A stretch of 64,000 nucleotides of DNA from Micromonospora cathayae (lineage in GTDB: Bacteria; Actinomycetota; Actinomycetes; Mycobacteriales; Micromonosporaceae), in contig NZ_CP118615.1 in assembly GCF_028993575.1 (NCBI RefSeq), positions 1,364,001 to 1,428,000 of the forward strand, written 5' to 3'. Shown here piece by piece: positions 46,981 through 56,448 of the stretch. Under the pieces are notes generated by a model. That model was given only the letters and a program-made list of their open reading frames with translations, was not told the origin of the DNA and searched no databases. Both the position numbers and the translations under genes were made by a program. Within the stretch, counting starts at the first letter, position 1, and every line of letters starts with the position of its first letter.

Positions 46981-47066
46981 TGGTGGGGAAGGGGGGAGTT
47001 GAACCCCCACGCCCTTTCGGGCACACGGACCTGAACCGTGCGCGTCTGCCATTCCGCCACTTCCCC
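46981..47066 (-). tRNA. tRNA-Leu (anticodon CAG)
   Basis: On the minus strand, acceptor GGGGAAG (47066-47060) pairs with CTTCCCC. The anticodon arm is CACGG-TTCAGGT-CCGTG (anticodon CAG). A long variable arm (TGCCC-GAAA-GGGCG) marks it as a class II tRNA. The discriminator is A and CCA is encoded (46983-46981). tRNA-Leu is the usual neighbour of fhaA in actinobacteria. Confidence 0.97.
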
Positions 47067-47305
47067 GTGGCATGACCTGGATCACTGTAATGCCTGCCGC
47101 CCGCGCCGTCGCCAGCGGGGGTGGCCGGGACATCCTACGTGCTCCGGGCCGGTTGCCGCGATCGGTTACCGTTCGTGGCGGGGAGAAGAGTAGCACGAGA
47201 TTTCGGGCCCGTCGGAACGGGCCGACAGCAGGCGGCCGAGCGGCGTGTGAGCTGCACGAGCGACGGCCGGATACCATCATGTCCTCGGGACCCGAGGAGG
47301 AGCCG

Positions 47306-48064
47306 GTGAGCGTGCTGCAACGCTTCGAGAAGCGTCTGGAAGGCCTGGTCGAGGGAGCCTTCGCCAAGGTCTTCAAAGGGGTGGTGCACCCCGTGGAGAT
47401 CCTCAACGCCATGCAGCGGGAGGCTGAGGCGCACAAGGCCATCCTGGCTGGTGGGCGCACCCTCGTCCCCAACCGCTACGTGATCGATCTCTCGCCGTAC
47501 GACCACAGCCGGCTGGCACCGTACGCCGCCGCGCTCGCCCAGGAGCTGGCCCAGTCGCAGGCCGAGTTCATCGGCGAGCAGGCGTGGACGGTGTACGGCG
47601 ACGTGATCGTCGAGATCGAGCGCGGCGAGGGGCTGGACACCGGCATGTTCCGGGTCACCGCCGAGGTCTACACCGGCGGCGAGGTGGCCCCGGTGTCGGC
47701 GCCCGGCTACGACGCCGGACCCGCCTACCCGGCGTACGACCAGGGCGGCGGCTACGGTCCGCCCCCCGGCCACGGCGGCGCCCGCAACGTCCGGCTGGTC
47801 TCCGGTGACGGCCGCACCTACCCGCTCCAGATGGGCTCCACCGTGATCGGCCGGGGCGACCAGGCCAACCTGCGGCTGCCCGACGTCGGCATCTCCCGCC
47901 GGCACGCCCGGCTGGACTTCGACGGCGGTCAGGTCGTCCTCACCGACCTCGGCTCCACCAACGGCACGATGGTCAACGGCCAGCGGGTCTCCGCCGTCGC
48001 GCTCAACCCGGGCGACATGATCCAGCTCGGCACCACCACCCTGACCTTCCGCGTGGACGGCTGA
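47306..48064 (+). CDS. fhaA: FhaA: DUF3662 and FHA domain protein
   Basis: This 252-aa protein has an N-terminal DUF3662 domain (residues ~1-115: [19 protein letters not shown] start), a Gly/Tyr/Pro linker and a C-terminal forkhead-associated domain (~165-252). Phosphothreonine-binding residues appear in [19 protein letters not shown] and [12 protein letters not shown]. In mycobacteria FhaA binds phosphorylated proteins in cell-wall regulation with PknB and MviN. GTG 47306 follows GAGGAGGAG and is preferred; ATG 47279 is possible. First gene of the signalling operon. Confidence 0.92.
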   Translation: MSVLQRFEKRLEGLVEGAFAKVFKGVVHPVEILNAMQREAEAHKAILAGGRTLVPNRYVIDLSPYDHSRLAPYAAALAQELAQSQAEFIGEQAWTVYGDVIVEIERGEGLDTGMFRVTAEVYTGGEVAPVSAPGYDAGPAYPAYDQGGGYGPPPGHGGARNVRLVSGDGRTYPLQMGSTVIGRGDQANLRLPDVGISRRHARLDFDGGQVVLTDLGSTNGTMVNGQRVSAVALNPGDMIQLGTTTLTFRVDG

Positions 48065-48070
48065 CCAACC

Positions 48071-48559
48071 TTGCCGGAACTTGTCATCACCGTCGCCCGG
48101 TTCGGGTTCCTCATCCTGCTGTGGATCTTCGTGTTCACGGTGGTGGGGGTGATCAGGCGGGACCTGTTCGCGGGTGCCCGTTCCGGTCGGATCGTGGCCG
48201 CCCCCCGGGCGGTCGGCGCGTCCACCGGCCAACCGGCGGCGAAGCCGGCGAAGGTCAAGCGGGGGCGGGCGGCCCACCAGCTGGTGGTCACCGCCGGGCA
48301 GCTCGCCGGTACCCGGATCACCCTGGGCGAGGCACCCATCACCATCGGCCGGGCGGAGGATTCGACGCTGGTCATCACCGACGACTACGCCTCCGCGCGC
48401 CACGCCCGTCTGCTGCCCCGTGACGGCCAGTGGTTCGTGGAGGACCTCGGCTCGACTAACGGCACCTATCTGGATCGCGCTAAGGTCACCGGGCCAACCC
48501 CAGTCCCCCTCGGCGTGCCGATCCGGATCGGCCGCACTTCTCTCGAATTACGGCCATGA
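48071..48559 (+). CDS. fhaB: FhaB: membrane-anchored FHA protein
   Basis: This 162-aa protein has one N-terminal membrane helix (FGFLILLWIFVFTVVGVI, residues ~11-28), a basic linker (AKPAKVKRGRAAHQLVV) and a C-terminal FHA domain with GRAEDSTLVI, SARHARLLP and [11 protein letters not shown]. FhaB (FipA-like partner) recruits phosphorylated division and wall proteins. TTG 48071 starts it 7 bases after the fhaA stop; no strong ribosome binding site is evident, so coupling with fhaA is likely. Its stop overlaps the pstP start (ATGA at 48556). Confidence 0.9.
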   Translation: MPELVITVARFGFLILLWIFVFTVVGVIRRDLFAGARSGRIVAAPRAVGASTGQPAAKPAKVKRGRAAHQLVVTAGQLAGTRITLGEAPITIGRAEDSTLVITDDYASARHARLLPRDGQWFVEDLGSTNGTYLDRAKVTGPTPVPLGVPIRIGRTSLELRP

Positions 48560-49980
48560 CTCTGACCCTGCGCTATGCGGCCCACAGCGACCGCGGTCTG
48601 ATCCGAGACGGTAACCAGGATTCCGTCTACGCCGGACCGCGGCTTCTCGCCGTCGCCGACGGCATGGGCGGCATGGCCGCCGGTGACGTCGCCAGCAACA
48701 TCGTCATCGGTGCCATGGCGCCGCTCGACGAGGACGTCCCCGGGGACGCGCTCGTCGACGCGTTGCGCCAGGCCGTGGACACCGCCAACCAGCAGCTCCG
48801 CGACACGGTGGACGCCAACCCCCAGTTGGAGGGGATGGGCACCACGCTGACCGCGATCCTCTTCTCCGGCACCAAGCTCGGCATGGTGCACATCGGCGAC
48901 TCCCGGGCCTATCTGCTCCGGAACAACGAGTTCGCCCAGGTCACCAAGGACGACACCTACGTCCAGATGCTCGTCGACGAGGGCCGGATCAGCGCCGAGG
49001 AGGCGAGCAGCCACCCCCAGCGCTCGCTGCTCACCCGGGCGCTGGACGGCCGGGACATCGACCCGGAGTACAGCGTCCGCCAGGTCCTCCCCGGCGACCG
49101 GTACCTCATCTGCAGCGACGGCCTGTCGGGCGTGGTCAGCGCGGAGACCATCGCGGACACCATGCGCGAGTACACCGACCCCCAGCAGTGCGTCGAGCGG
49201 CTGGTCCAGCTCGCGCTGCGTGGCGGCGGGCCGGACAACATCACCGTGATCATCGCGGACGCCACCAACCACGACATCGTCGAGGCCAGCCCGATCGTCG
49301 GCGGCGCGGCGGCCCAGGACCGCGGGATGGCCACCTCGGCCGACGTCTCCACCCCGGCGGCCCGCGCCTCGGCGCTCTCCGCGCCCCGCCCGCCCGCTCC
49401 CGAGGAGCCGGCGGCGAACCGGGACGACGAGCCGGAACGCCGCCGGCACCGCCCGGTCCGTACCGCCGCCCTGCTGGTCCTTCTGCTCGCCCTGCTCGGC
49501 GGCGGTCTCTACGCCGGCTACAGCTACACCCAGCGGCAGTACTACGTCGGTGCCACGGAGAACGGCCAGCTCGCGGTCTTCCAGGGCGTGCCGGGCCAGA
49601 TCGCCGGCCTCGACCTGTCGAACGTGCACTCCACCAGCGCCGCCCAGCTCGACGACCTGACGCTGGCCGCGCAGGAGCGGGTCAAGCAGGGCATCCAGGC
49701 CAAGAGCCAGTCGGACGCCACCCGGCGGCTGGCCGAGCTGACCGACGACGACCCGGCCAACCCGAACCTCAAGCCGATCTGCCCGCCGAGCCCCACCGCC
49801 ACGCCGGCCCCGACCACCGTCGCGCCGACGCCCGGTGTCACGGCGGCCAGTCCCGGCGCCAACGGCACGCCCTCGCCGCCGGCCGGCTCCCCCGGCGCGG
49901 TCACCCCGACCCCGGACGCCCTGCCCACCGATACGGTTCCGCCGGCACTCGAGCCGGCGGGCTGCCGGTCGCCCGAGTGA
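48556..49980 (+). CDS. pstP: PstP: PP2C-type Ser/Thr phosphatase
   Basis: This 474-aa membrane-anchored phosphatase reverses PknA/PknB phosphorylation. The cytoplasmic PP2C domain (residues ~1-235) contains RDGNQDS, VADGMGGMAAGD, HIGDSRAYL, CSDGLSGVV and GGPDNITVI; the Asp residues in these motifs bind two metal ions. A linker, one membrane helix (~300-322, ALLVLLLALLGGGLYAG) and an extracellular part with a Pro/Thr-rich tail follow. It overlaps fhaB by 4 bases (ATGA). Part of the fhaA-to-pknB operon. Confidence 0.95.
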   Translation: MTLTLRYAAHSDRGLIRDGNQDSVYAGPRLLAVADGMGGMAAGDVASNIVIGAMAPLDEDVPGDALVDALRQAVDTANQQLRDTVDANPQLEGMGTTLTAILFSGTKLGMVHIGDSRAYLLRNNEFAQVTKDDTYVQMLVDEGRISAEEASSHPQRSLLTRALDGRDIDPEYSVRQVLPGDRYLICSDGLSGVVSAETIADTMREYTDPQQCVERLVQLALRGGGPDNITVIIADATNHDIVEASPIVGGAAAQDRGMATSADVSTPAARASALSAPRPPAPEEPAANRDDEPERRRHRPVRTAALLVLLLALLGGGLYAGYSYTQRQYYVGATENGQLAVFQGVPGQIAGLDLSNVHSTSAAQLDDLTLAAQERVKQGIQAKSQSDATRRLAELTDDDPANPNLKPICPPSPTATPAPTTVAPTPGVTAASPGANGTPSPPAGSPGAVTPTPDALPTDTVPPALEPAGCRSPE

Positions 49981-50008
49981 GCGCCGGCCCGACCCCGAGG
50001 ATCCGACC

Positions 50009-51499
50009 GTGACCGCCCAGGCCACCCCGGCAGTCTCGCCCGGCACGACGGGCGAGCAGCCCGGCGTACGCCTGGCCCGATCCCGGCGTAACGCCGAGCT
50101 GTCCCTGCTCGCGCTGGCGATGGTCATGGTCGCCGCGTACGGCGCCACCATCGAGGCGAACGTGCTCGACGAGGTGACCGGCGACTTCTGGGTGCCGGCC
50201 GCGGCGCTCTCCGTCGTCTTCCTCGGCCTGCACGTGGTGATCCGTTACCTCGCCCCGTTCGCCGACCCGGCCCTGCTGCCGGCGGTGGCCCTGCTCAACG
50301 GGATCGGGGTCGGCTACCTGCGCCGGCTCGACCTGGACGACGCGCCCGCCGCCGAGCGGGCCGACCTGGCCACCTTCGCCGGTACCGGTGGCCGGCAATT
50401 GGCCTGGACGCTGGCCGCGGTGGTCCTGGCGGCCGGGCTGCTGGCGCTGATGCGCGACCACCGCTCGGTCTCCCGGTACGCGTACACGTTGGGGCTGGCC
50501 GGCATCGTGCTGGTGATGATCCCGGCCGTGCTGCCCAACCGGTTCTCCGAGATCAACGGCGCGAAGCTGTGGATCCGGGTCGGTAGCTTCAGCATCCAGC
50601 CCGGTGAGTTCGCCAAGCTCGCCCTGCTGGTCTTCTTCGCGTACTACCTGGTGCGCAAGCGCGAGGTGCTGTCGCTGGCCAGCCGGCGGTTCCTCGGCAT
50701 CGACTTCCCCCGGGGCCGGGACCTCGGCCCGGTGGTCGTGGTCTGGCTGATCAGCCTCATGGTCCTGGTGTTCGAGAAGGACCTGGGCACCTCGCTGCTG
50801 TACTTCGGCATGTTCGTGGTGACGCTCTACATCGCCACCGAACGGGTCAGTTGGCTGCTGATCGGTCTGGTGCTGTTCTTCGGCGGCGCGTACCTCGCCT
50901 ACCTGCTCGGATCCACGGTCGGCGGGCCGTTCGCCAACTTCTACCTGCGGGCGGAGATCTGGCTGGACCCGTTCGCCGATCCGCTCAACGACGGCTACCA
51001 GCTGGTGCAGGGGCTGCTCGCCCTCGGCACCGGCGGCCTGTTCGGGGCGGGCCCGGGTGGCGGCTCGCCGAGCGTGCTGCCCGAGGTGCAGAACGACTTC
51101 ATCTTCGCCGGCATCGGTGAGGAGATCGGCCTGTTCGGTCTCTCCGCCCTGCTGGTGGTCTACCTGCTGATCGTCCAGCGCGGGCTGCGCGCCGCGCTGA
51201 CCGTCCGGGACTCCTTCGGCAAGCTGCTCGCCGGGGGCCTCGCCTTCACCCTCGGCCTCCAGGTGTTCGTGATCGTCGGCGGGATCAGCGGGCTGATCCC
51301 GCTCACCGGTCAGACCACCCCGTTCCTCTCCGCTGGTGGTTCCTCGCTGATGGCGAACTGGCTGCTGGTCGCCACCCTGCTGCGGATCTCGGACGCCGGT
51401 CGGCGTCCGGCGGTCTCCGGCAGCGGTTCGGCCAACCGGCCCGGTGGCGGTCCGCCCGAGCAGCTGCACGGCGCCCCTACGGAGGTGATCCGCCCGTGA
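50009..51499 (+). CDS. rodA: RodA: SEDS peptidoglycan glycosyltransferase
   Basis: This 496-aa FtsW/RodA/SpoVE family polytopic protein polymerises lipid II together with the neighbouring class B PBP. The ~10 membrane segments include LSLLALAMVMVAAYGA, LDLGTSLLYFG (conserved FEKDLGTSLL) and the long extracellular loop ending LPEVQNDFIFAGIGEEIGL. The final GLIPLTGQTTPFLSAGGSSL is the family signature (functional P and S residues). Start GTG 50009 has GAGG upstream. It overlaps pbpA as GTGA at 51496. Confidence 0.94.
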   Translation: MTAQATPAVSPGTTGEQPGVRLARSRRNAELSLLALAMVMVAAYGATIEANVLDEVTGDFWVPAAALSVVFLGLHVVIRYLAPFADPALLPAVALLNGIGVGYLRRLDLDDAPAAERADLATFAGTGGRQLAWTLAAVVLAAGLLALMRDHRSVSRYAYTLGLAGIVLVMIPAVLPNRFSEINGAKLWIRVGSFSIQPGEFAKLALLVFFAYYLVRKREVLSLASRRFLGIDFPRGRDLGPVVVVWLISLMVLVFEKDLGTSLLYFGMFVVTLYIATERVSWLLIGLVLFFGGAYLAYLLGSTVGGPFANFYLRAEIWLDPFADPLNDGYQLVQGLLALGTGGLFGAGPGGGSPSVLPEVQNDFIFAGIGEEIGLFGLSALLVVYLLIVQRGLRAALTVRDSFGKLLAGGLAFTLGLQVFVIVGGISGLIPLTGQTTPFLSAGGSSLMANWLLVATLLRISDAGRRPAVSGSGSANRPGGGPPEQLHGAPTEVIRP

Positions 51500-53007
51500 A
51501 CGCACCGCTTCGCCGGGTCGGCGTGGTCGTCATGGTCCTGTTCAGCCTGCTCTTCCTGAACCTGAACTGGATCCAGGCGTACAAGGCCGACGAGTACCGC
51601 ACCAGCGACTACAACGGCCGGGTCCAGGTCGCCGAGTACGAGAGCAAGCGCGGCAACATCGAGGCCGGCGGCACCCCGGTGGCGACCAGCAAGGAGACCG
51701 CCGGCCGGCTGAAGTACCTGCGCACCTACCCGGCCGGCCCGAAGTACGCGCACGTGCTCGGGTACAAGCCGGTCAACCTCGGGGACACCGGCATCGAGCG
51801 GGCCGAGAACGACTTCCTCGCCGGCACCAGCGACACCCTCTTCGCCGACCGCTTCCGGGACATGCTCCGGGTGACCGGTGAGCCGTCCGGGGGCGGCAAC
51901 GTGCTGCTCAGCATCTCCAAGCAGGCGCAGGACACCGCGTACAAGCAGTTGGCCGACAACCGGGCCGGGGCGACCAGGGGCGCGGCGATCGCGATCGACC
52001 CGCGTACCGGGGCGGTGCAGGCGCTGGTCTCGATGCCCAGCTTCGACCCGAACCCGCTGGCCGACCACGACACCGGCAAGGCGTCGGCGGCGTACAACAA
52101 GCTGGAGGGCGACCCGGACGGGCCGCTGCGCAACCGGGCGCTGGGCGAGACGCTGCCGCCCGGCTCGACCTTCAAGATCGTGGTCGCCGCCGCCGCCCTG
52201 GAGAACGGGGTGGGCAAGCAGACCATGATCCCCGCCGGGTCGAGCTACACCCCGCCCACCTCCGGTACGCCGATCCGCAACGCGGTCCCGTCGATCTGCC
52301 CTGAGGACGAGGTGACCCTGAACAACGCGGTCACCGAGTCCTGCAACACCGGCTTTGCCAAGCTCGGCGTGGAGCTGGGCGCGGACAAGATCAAGGAGAA
52401 GGCCCGGCAGTTCGGGTTCGAGCAGGAGGACCTCACCGTCGGCCAGCTCGACGAGGCCGGCCTGCCGGTCGCCGCCAGCCGCACCGGGGACATCCAGAAC
52501 CCGGACGGCAGTGCCAACCTGGCCGGGCTGGCCCAGTCCTCGATCGGCCAGTTCGACGTGCGGATGACCCCGTTGCAGGGGGCGCTGATCGCCGCCGCGG
52601 TGGCGAACAACGGCACCCAGATGCGGCCGTACCTGGTGCAGCAGCTGCTCGGCCCGGACCGGACCACCAACTACTACACCGCCGACCCGAAGCAGCTCCG
52701 GCAGCCGGTCAGCTCGCAGGTGGCGAACGACCTGCGGGACATGATGGTCAACGTGGTCACCGAGGGCACCGGCAAGAACGCCCGGATCAACGGGTACACC
52801 GTGGGCGGCAAGACCGGCACCGCCCAGGCCGGCGAGAACACCAAGGACCACGGCTGGTTCATCGGGTTCGCACTCGACAAGGACGGCAAGCCGGTCTCCG
52901 CCGTCTGCGTACTGTTGGAGTCGGTCGGTGACGGCGGCAGCGCCGAAGCGGCCCGGATCGCCGGGCAGATCATGCGCGCGGCGATCCAGGATCCCGGAGG
53001 GCGGTGA
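51496..53007 (+). CDS. pbpA: PbpA: penicillin-binding transpeptidase
   Basis: This 503-aa class B penicillin-binding protein cross-links peptidoglycan outside the membrane. One N-terminal membrane anchor (VVVMVLFSLLFLNLNWI) is followed by the PBP dimerisation domain and the transpeptidase. The transpeptidase has S224 in PPGSTFKIV, SCN at 282-284 and KTG at 439-441 (GGKTGTAQ). It pairs with RodA, whose gene overlaps it. GTG 51496 overlaps the rodA TGA. The stop overlaps pknA in the same manner, so the operon is translationally coupled. Confidence 0.94.
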   Translation: MNAPLRRVGVVVMVLFSLLFLNLNWIQAYKADEYRTSDYNGRVQVAEYESKRGNIEAGGTPVATSKETAGRLKYLRTYPAGPKYAHVLGYKPVNLGDTGIERAENDFLAGTSDTLFADRFRDMLRVTGEPSGGGNVLLSISKQAQDTAYKQLADNRAGATRGAAIAIDPRTGAVQALVSMPSFDPNPLADHDTGKASAAYNKLEGDPDGPLRNRALGETLPPGSTFKIVVAAAALENGVGKQTMIPAGSSYTPPTSGTPIRNAVPSICPEDEVTLNNAVTESCNTGFAKLGVELGADKIKEKARQFGFEQEDLTVGQLDEAGLPVAASRTGDIQNPDGSANLAGLAQSSIGQFDVRMTPLQGALIAAAVANNGTQMRPYLVQQLLGPDRTTNYYTADPKQLRQPVSSQVANDLRDMMVNVVTEGTGKNARINGYTVGGKTGTAQAGENTKDHGWFIGFALDKDGKPVSAVCVLLESVGDGGSAEAARIAGQIMRAAIQDPGGR

Positions 53008-54443
53008 ACATGCTCAGCCCCGGCGTCCAGCTCGGTAACCGCTACCGCCTCGACGAGCGGATCGCCAGTGGTGGCATGGGTGACGTCTGGCGCGGCACCG
53101 ACCAGGTGCTGGGGCGGGTCGTCGCGGTGAAGAGCCTGCTCCCGGCGCTGCTCGACGAGCCCGGCTTCGCCGAGCGGTTCCGGGGTGAGGCCCGGACGAT
53201 GGCGACCATCAACCATCCCGGCGTGGTCGACATCTACGACTTCGGCAGCGACCAGCAGATCGCCTTTCTGATCATGGAGTACGTCGAGGGGGACGCCCTC
53301 TCCTCGACGCTGGGCCGGGTCGGGCGACTCACCCCCGCCCGGACGATGGCCCTGGTCGCCCAGGCCGCCGAGGCCCTGCACGCCGCACACGCCAAGGGCA
53401 TCGTGCACCGCGACGTGAAGCCCGGCAACCTGCTGGTCCGGCCGAACGGCACCCTGGTACTGACCGATTTCGGCATCGCCCGCTCCGACCTGGTCGGCCA
53501 GCTCACCGCGGCCGGCTCGGTGCTCGGCACCGCCTCGTACATCTCCCCCGAGCAGGCGGCGGGCGCGGTCGCCACGCCGGCCTCCGACGTCTACGCCCTC
53601 GGTGTGGTCGCCTACCAGTGCCTGGCCGGTCGGCGTCCGTTCGAGGGGGACAACCCGCTCGAGATCGCGATGCGGCACGTCCGGGACGTCCCGCCACCAC
53701 TGCCGGGGGACATCCCACCGACGGTCCGGGCCCTGGTGGAACGGGCCCTGGCGAAGGACCCGAACGCCCGCTGGCCCACCGCCGCCGCGCTCGCCGGGGC
53801 GGCCCGGCAGGTCAAGGCCGCCCTCGCCCACCAGCGCCGGCCCGGCGGAGCCGCCCACCAGGTCAGCGGCGCGCCGGCCACCCCGTCGGCCCGCGCCCAG
53901 GTCCGGCCACCCCAGCAGCCCCGGCCGCCGGTCGTGCCGCAGCAGCACGCCCGCCCGCCGGCCCCGGCCCGCCCGGCCGCGTCGGCCCCGGTCTCCCCGC
54001 CGCGCCCCGCGCCGGTGGCGCCACCCCGCCCGGTCGCCCAGGCCCCGGTCTCCCCACGTCCGCCGGTGGCTCCGCCCGGGTACCCGCGCGGCGCGGCGGC
54101 CGTGCCACCGGCACCGGTACGCCAGAACCACCCACTCGGGTACGCTCACCAACCCGTTCCGCCCCCGTCGGCACCCTCCGGCGGGGTGAGCGCGCGGAGC
54201 GTATTGTTCGTCATCGCGCTCGCCGTACTGGTGCTGGTCTGTTCCGGCGTGATTACCTACGCCATAGAGAATGGCTCTTCGTCGACCAGCGGTGCCGCTC
54301 CGTCGCGGCCGACGAGCGTGCTGGCCGATGTACCGACCGACGGTGGGGGTGACGACGTCACCTCGCCGTCGTACCGTCGGATGGAACTGCCCGCGTTGGG
54401 CGGCGACGAGACGACGACGAGCGAAGGACGACAGACGCGATGA
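53004..54443 (+). CDS. pknA: PknA-like Ser/Thr protein kinase
   Basis: This 479-aa transmembrane kinase has an N-terminal catalytic domain (about residues 12-270) with the glycine loop ASGGMGDVW, the ATP-binding K43 in VVAVKSL, the catalytic D137 in IVHRDVKPGN, and DFGIARS. A Pro/Ala-rich linker and one membrane helix (SVLFVIALAVLVLVCSGVI) are followed by a short external tail without PASTA repeats, as in mycobacterial PknA. It phosphorylates division and wall proteins and cross-talks with PknB and PstP. GTG 53004 overlaps pbpA; its TGA overlaps pknB. Confidence 0.92.
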   Translation: MNMLSPGVQLGNRYRLDERIASGGMGDVWRGTDQVLGRVVAVKSLLPALLDEPGFAERFRGEARTMATINHPGVVDIYDFGSDQQIAFLIMEYVEGDALSSTLGRVGRLTPARTMALVAQAAEALHAAHAKGIVHRDVKPGNLLVRPNGTLVLTDFGIARSDLVGQLTAAGSVLGTASYISPEQAAGAVATPASDVYALGVVAYQCLAGRRPFEGDNPLEIAMRHVRDVPPPLPGDIPPTVRALVERALAKDPNARWPTAAALAGAARQVKAALAHQRRPGGAAHQVSGAPATPSARAQVRPPQQPRPPVVPQQHARPPAPARPAASAPVSPPRPAPVAPPRPVAQAPVSPRPPVAPPGYPRGAAAVPPAPVRQNHPLGYAHQPVPPPSAPSGGVSARSVLFVIALAVLVLVCSGVITYAIENGSSSTSGAAPSRPTSVLADVPTDGGGDDVTSPSYRRMELPALGGDETTTSEGRQTR

Positions 54444-56263
54444 CTGCGCAGGCCCGCCTGCTGGGTGGCAGGTACCAGGTCGGCGAACTCCTCGGCTACG
54501 GCGGTATGGCCGAGGTGCACCGCGGTCGTGACCTGCGGCTCGGCCGGGATGTCGCGATCAAGATGCTCCGGGCCGACCTGGCCCGGGACGCCACTTTCCA
54601 GATGCGGTTCCGCCGGGAGGCGCAGAACGCCGCCTCGCTCAACCACCCGGCCATCGTCGCCGTCTACGACACCGGTGAGGAGACCGGGCCCACCGGCGAG
54701 ACGCTGCCCTTCATCGTCATGGAGTTCGTCAACGGACGGACCCTGAAGGAGGTGCTGGGCGCCGAGGGCCGGTTGCAGCCCCGGCGGGCGCTGGAGATCA
54801 CCGCCGACATGTGCGCGGCGCTGGAGTTCAGCCACCGGCACGGGATCATCCATCGGGACATCAAGCCCGGCAACGTGATGCTCACCCTGACCGGCCAGGT
54901 CAAGGTGATGGACTTCGGTATCGCCCGGGCGCTGGCCAGCGGGGCCACCACGATGACCCAGACCAGCGCGGTGATCGGTACCGCGCAGTACCTCTCCCCC
55001 GAGCAGGCCCGGGGCGAGGCGGTCGACGCCCGTTCCGACGTGTACGCCGCCGGCTGCGTGCTGTTCGAGCTGCTCTGCGGGCACCCGCCGTTTGTCGGGG
55101 ACAGCCCGGTCAGTGTGGCGTACCAGCACGTCCGAGAGGCTCCGCCCACCCCGAGCGACATCAACCCGGACGTCACCCCGCCGATCGACGCGATCGTGCT
55201 CAAGGCGCTGTCGAAGAACCCGCTCAACCGGTACCAGAGCGCCGGGGAGATGCGGGCCGACCTGCTGCGGGCCGCCGCCGGCCGGCCGGTGGCCGCCACC
55301 CCGGTGCTGCGCGAGGACGAGACCATGGCGATGGGGCCGGCGCCGGCCGCGGCGGCCTTCCCGGCGGCGGCGACCGGCGCGCAGACCCGGCAGATCCCGG
55401 CCCGGGTCGGCGACCCCCGTCGTCGGCGCGCCTCGTCCTGGGTGATCGCCGCGCTCGCCGGCCTCGGTGTGCTGGCGGTGATCGCCCTGATCGCCGGCCT
55501 GCTGGCCAACGGCGGCGAACCCGAGCAGGTCCAGGTGCCGACGGTGCTGGGCAAGACCCAGCAGGTCGCCCAGACCGAGCTGACCACCGCCAAGCTCAAG
55601 GTGAACGTGGGCGAACCGGTGCTGGACACCGAGTGCAAGGAGGGCACCGTCGCCCGGCAGAACCCGCAGGGCGGTGCCCGGCTCAACCCGAACGAGACCG
55701 TCACCATCCAGATCTGCAACGGCAAGCCGCCGGTGAAGATCCCCGCCGGGCTGGTCAACTCCAGCTACGAGAACGTGAAAGCCCAGCTCGAAGCGCTCGG
55801 TCTCACCGTGGAGAAGAAGGACGTCAACAGCGACCAGCAGCAGGGCCTGGTGACGAAGGTGACGCCCGAGTCCGGCCGGACCGTCGAGGCCGACAGCAAG
55901 GTCGTCGTCGAGGTCTCCCGGGGCAACGTCCGGGAGGTGCCGGACGTGGTCGGCGAGACCGAGGAGGACGCCCGGGAGGAACTGGAGGACGCCGGCTACA
56001 AGGTGTCCGTCCGCGAGGGCAAGGAGGTGCCGGCCGACCAGGCGGGCCGGGTGACCGGCCAGGACCCGCGCGGTGGTACCTCACGGCCCACCGGCAGCAC
56101 GGTGACCATCACGGTCAGCCAGGAGGAGCCCGAGCCGGACCCGACGGTGACGCCCGATCCGACCGACCCGACCCCGGACCCGACCCCCACCGAGGGGGGT
56201 GGCGGCGGTGGCATCCCGCTGCCGACCACGCCGCCCCGGGAGGAATCCGGCCGCCGGCCCTGA
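54440..56263 (+). CDS. pknB: PknB Ser/Thr kinase with three PASTA repeats
   Basis: This 607-aa transmembrane sensor kinase has a cytoplasmic kinase domain (K41 in DVAIKML; D140 in IIHRDIKPGN; DFGIARAL; the TQTSAVIGTAQYLSPEQ activation segment), a linker and a membrane helix (WVIAALAGLGVLAVIALIAGL in part). Three extracellular PASTA domains follow (starting VQVPTVLGKTQQV, VKIPAGLVNSSYEN, REVPDVVGETEED), then a Pro/Thr tail. Mycobacterial PknB has four PASTA repeats, so this one is shorter by one. PASTA domains sense muropeptides at growth zones. Last gene of the operon, followed by a strong hairpin. Confidence 0.95.
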   Translation: MTAQARLLGGRYQVGELLGYGGMAEVHRGRDLRLGRDVAIKMLRADLARDATFQMRFRREAQNAASLNHPAIVAVYDTGEETGPTGETLPFIVMEFVNGRTLKEVLGAEGRLQPRRALEITADMCAALEFSHRHGIIHRDIKPGNVMLTLTGQVKVMDFGIARALASGATTMTQTSAVIGTAQYLSPEQARGEAVDARSDVYAAGCVLFELLCGHPPFVGDSPVSVAYQHVREAPPTPSDINPDVTPPIDAIVLKALSKNPLNRYQSAGEMRADLLRAAAGRPVAATPVLREDETMAMGPAPAAAAFPAAATGAQTRQIPARVGDPRRRRASSWVIAALAGLGVLAVIALIAGLLANGGEPEQVQVPTVLGKTQQVAQTELTTAKLKVNVGEPVLDTECKEGTVARQNPQGGARLNPNETVTIQICNGKPPVKIPAGLVNSSYENVKAQLEALGLTVEKKDVNSDQQQGLVTKVTPESGRTVEADSKVVVEVSRGNVREVPDVVGETEEDAREELEDAGYKVSVREGKEVPADQAGRVTGQDPRGGTSRPTGSTVTITVSQEEPEPDPTVTPDPTDPTPDPTPTEGGGGGGIPLPTTPPREESGRRP

Positions 56264-56287
56264 GCGGCGTCGGTCCTGACCGTCGGC

Positions 56288-56326
56288 CACGGGCCGGGTG
56301 AGCCGAATCGGCCCGCCCGGCCCGTG
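56288..56326. terminator. strong terminator between pknB and pabA/trpG
   Basis: CACGGGCCGGG (56288-56298) and CCCGGCCCGTG (56316-56326) form an 11-bp perfect stem with an inner GCCGAATCGGC palindrome. It lies 24 bases past the pknB stop and between convergent genes. Confidence 0.75.
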
Positions 56327-56448
56327 CCGTATCCGGGTCGACTGCTGGTGGAAGTGGCTCGACCGGACCGGGCGGGGTGCTAGCCGCCCAGCGGCCCTAC
56401 GTCGGGCCCGCCCCTGTGCCGTGCCCGCGCCCCTGTGCCGTGCCCGGG